Under the pieces are notes generated by a model that searched no databases, was not told the DNA's origin, and saw only the letters and a list, made by a program, of their open reading frames with translations. From positions 682,001-746,000 of the forward strand of contig CAXXUY010000001.1 in the NCBI GenBank assembly GCA_963664715.2: DNA of 64,000 nt. The letters are read 5' to 3'. The translations under genes were made by a program, and so were the position numbers. This document shows, one piece after another, positions 62,881 to 64,000 of this stretch. This DNA comes from JAPOXR01 sp963664715 (GTDB lineage: Bacteria; Pseudomonadota; Alphaproteobacteria; Rhodobacterales; Rhodobacteraceae). Every line of letters starts with the position of its first letter. The stretch's first letter is position 1.

Positions 62881-63806
62881 CTCGAAAAGAACGCAGTTGC
62901 CCTGTCGAAGACATGTTTGCGAATTGCTTCGGTTTCCATCAGCAGTTCATGACGCGCCCCCGGAAGCAATTCCAGTTCCGCCTCCGGCCAGTTTCCACAG
63001 ATGATGCGCACTGCCTTCGGGTCGATGATCCTCTCGTCTGATCCGAGCAGGACGACAGTAGGAATCCTGGGCGGCGGTTCTTCCAACAGGCTGCGGCACT
63101 CGCGCAGCGCTGCACTTATCCATCCATAGGAGGGTCCTCCCCGGGTGAGTTCCGGGCGATGGTGGAGTTGCTTGCGCAAGAAGGTGTACATGGCAACATC
63201 AGATGTGAGCCTGTTTCGCCCGGGACTGGAGAGTTCCACGTAGTTTCGTCTTCCGGAACCGACAACAAACTGCCTGGACAGTCCAACCCGGGTAGCTGTC
63301 GAGGAAAGGTACTTTGCCGCTCGACGGACAAATCGCGAAAGATAGATCCTCCACATGGGCGCGCAGAACATGGCCGCGTTCACGGGCACACCCTTCTGCA
63401 GGGCCCGCAGGCCGATTGCTCCTCCCATCGAGTGCGCGACCAGGAAGAACGGGCGCGGCAGTTCGATTTCGGTCATGGCATCGCACGCTGCGCGAATGTC
63501 CAGCTGGAACTCGGAAAAGTCGTCGACATGGCACAGGCCGGGCCGGCTGCCGTCGGAGTCCGATAGGCCCTGTCCTCTCCAGTCCATGGTCGCGAATGCA
63601 AATCCCCGTTCACCGAATTCCCGGGCGGCCATTCCGTATTTTTCAACGTACTCGGTCCGGCCATTGAAGAAGAGGATTGTTCCGCGGCGTCCCGTCGGCC
63701 AGGTCGCCAGCCTGAGCCTGACGCCGTCGGGTGCATGCAGCCACCAGGCAGACCCTTCGGGTGCCGGGTGCATTATGTCGCGATGGAGGGGGGCTGGCTC
63801 CATCAT
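62871..63806 (-). CDS. alpha/beta hydrolase (lysophospholipase/monoacylglycerol-lipase type)
   Basis: The 311-residue hydrolase shows GTILFFNGRTEYVEKYGMAAREFGERGFAFATMDWRGQGLSD, the nucleophile elbow VAHSMGGAIGLRAL (Ser near 127), a cap region, VVLLGSDERIIDPKAV (acid) and LPGARHELLMETE (catalytic His). This is the PldB/monoacylglycerol lipase branch. ATG at 63806 overlaps the SCP2 gene stop (ATGA), so the two are co-expressed. It converges with and overlaps the phosphatase gene by 10 bases. Confidence 0.9.
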   Translation of the reverse strand: MMEPAPLHRDIMHPAPEGSAWWLHAPDGVRLRLATWPTGRRGTILFFNGRTEYVEKYGMAAREFGERGFAFATMDWRGQGLSDSDGSRPGLCHVDDFSEFQLDIRAACDAMTEIELPRPFFLVAHSMGGAIGLRALQKGVPVNAAMFCAPMWRIYLSRFVRRAAKYLSSTATRVGLSRQFVVGSGRRNYVELSSPGRNRLTSDVAMYTFLRKQLHHRPELTRGGPSYGWISAALRECRSLLEEPPPRIPTVVLLGSDERIIDPKAVRIICGNWPEAELELLPGARHELLMETEAIRKHVFDRATAFFSSYS

Positions 63807-64000
63807 TGCTTGAGCTTCTCGACAAGCCGGGTTGCCAGCCCGAGATCCCCGGTAACCAGGATCTTTCCGGAGAGATACATCGACATTGGGTTGAGTTCTC
63901 CGTCGAGGATGCCGGCAAGTGTCGCAGCGTCTGCACGCACGACAAGGTCCGCATCAGCCTTGCCTTCGCGAACACCGTTCCGGTCAAGTGTTATGCTGCC
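63803..64000 (-). CDS. SCP2 sterol-binding domain protein, C-terminal part
   Basis: The gene runs off the window edge, so its start is not visible. The 65 visible codons read GSITLDRNGVREGKADADLVVRADAATLAGILDGELNPMSMYLSGKILVTGDLGLATRLVEKLKQ-like sequence in the SCP2 pattern (D..V.ADA.TLA.I..GELNP..AYM.GKI.V.GD...A..L). Such proteins bind lipids or sterol-like ligands in the cytoplasm. It overlaps the following hydrolase gene by 4 bases, suggesting a lipid-related pair. Confidence 0.85.
   Translation of the reverse strand, partial: GSITLDRNGVREGKADADLVVRADAATLAGILDGELNPMSMYLSGKILVTGDLGLATRLVEKLKQ

Noticed and set aside
1..64000. CRISPR array, prophage, integron or tRNA-linked island
   Set aside because: No regularly spaced repeats, phage structural genes, integrase or tRNA genes were seen anywhere in the window.

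Overview
The window looks like a chromosomal segment of an alphaproteobacterium, most probably close to the Rhodobacterales. This rests on gene content and order: a class A RNase P RNA, a divergent rsuA-type/tadA pair, a DUF2927 lipoprotein, gatC-gatA, an Excalibur-type lipoprotein, rpmG, and a very high load of ABC importers. No phylogeny could be run. Coding density is uneven. Several genes are visibly broken and some 0.5-2.5 kb stretches hold no convincing gene. This suggests ongoing gene loss, as in a host-associated or niche-restricted lineage (inference).

Layout. 1-5.4 kb: the end of a carbohydrate-type ABC importer (two permeases), three consecutive double-domain SnoaL-like/NTF2-fold proteins and a CitE/HpcH-type lyase. 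5.4-7.3 kb: a broken zeta-toxin-like gene and an enoyl-CoA hydratase. 7.4-16.5 kb: a LacI-type regulator divergent from a probable beta-mannoside operon (AGE-family epimerase/isomerase, GH2 beta-mannosidase, binding protein, two permeases, MalK-type ATPase). 17.1-18.3 kb: creatinase. 18.7-19.7 kb: a sterol-desaturase-family gene split by one in-frame TGA. 20.0-25.4 kb: a peptide/nickel-type ABC importer with a fused double ATPase, followed by a decayed LysR gene. 26.1-32.0 kb: histidine degradation (hutF divergent from hutI-hutH-hutU).

32.6-41 kb is the most housekeeping part: PfkB sugar kinase, DUF2927 lipoprotein, rRNA pseudouridine synthase, tadA, ceramidase-family membrane protein, gatC, gatA (frameshifted at a G7 run), Excalibur lipoprotein, AmpD-like amidase and rnpB. 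41.4-51.0 kb: seven minus-strand genes forming a coherent unit, with a Pot-type importer, a large MalT-like LuxR regulator, a HyuA-type hydantoinase subunit and a DUF917 protein. 51.0-53.5 kb is mostly decayed or unassigned. 53.5-64 kb: rpmG, a Bax-inhibitor-1 family protein, a five-gene oligopeptide-type importer, a quinone-oxidoreductase-like enzyme, an inositol-monophosphatase-family phosphatase, a monoacylglycerol-lipase-like hydrolase and the end of an SCP2 sterol-carrier protein.

The themes are scavenging of small organic compounds (mannosides, creatine, histidine, peptides, possible hydantoin-like compounds) through dedicated importers, plus gene decay. The best candidates for undescribed biology are the importer/regulator/hydantoinase/DUF917 locus (41.4-51.0 kb) and the importer/triple-SnoaL/lyase locus (1-5.4 kb). 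A recurring mRNA stem-loop directly after all four complete substrate-binding-protein genes, and a duplicated ribosome-binding-site/leader module before the mannoside binding protein, are the most interesting small-scale signals.
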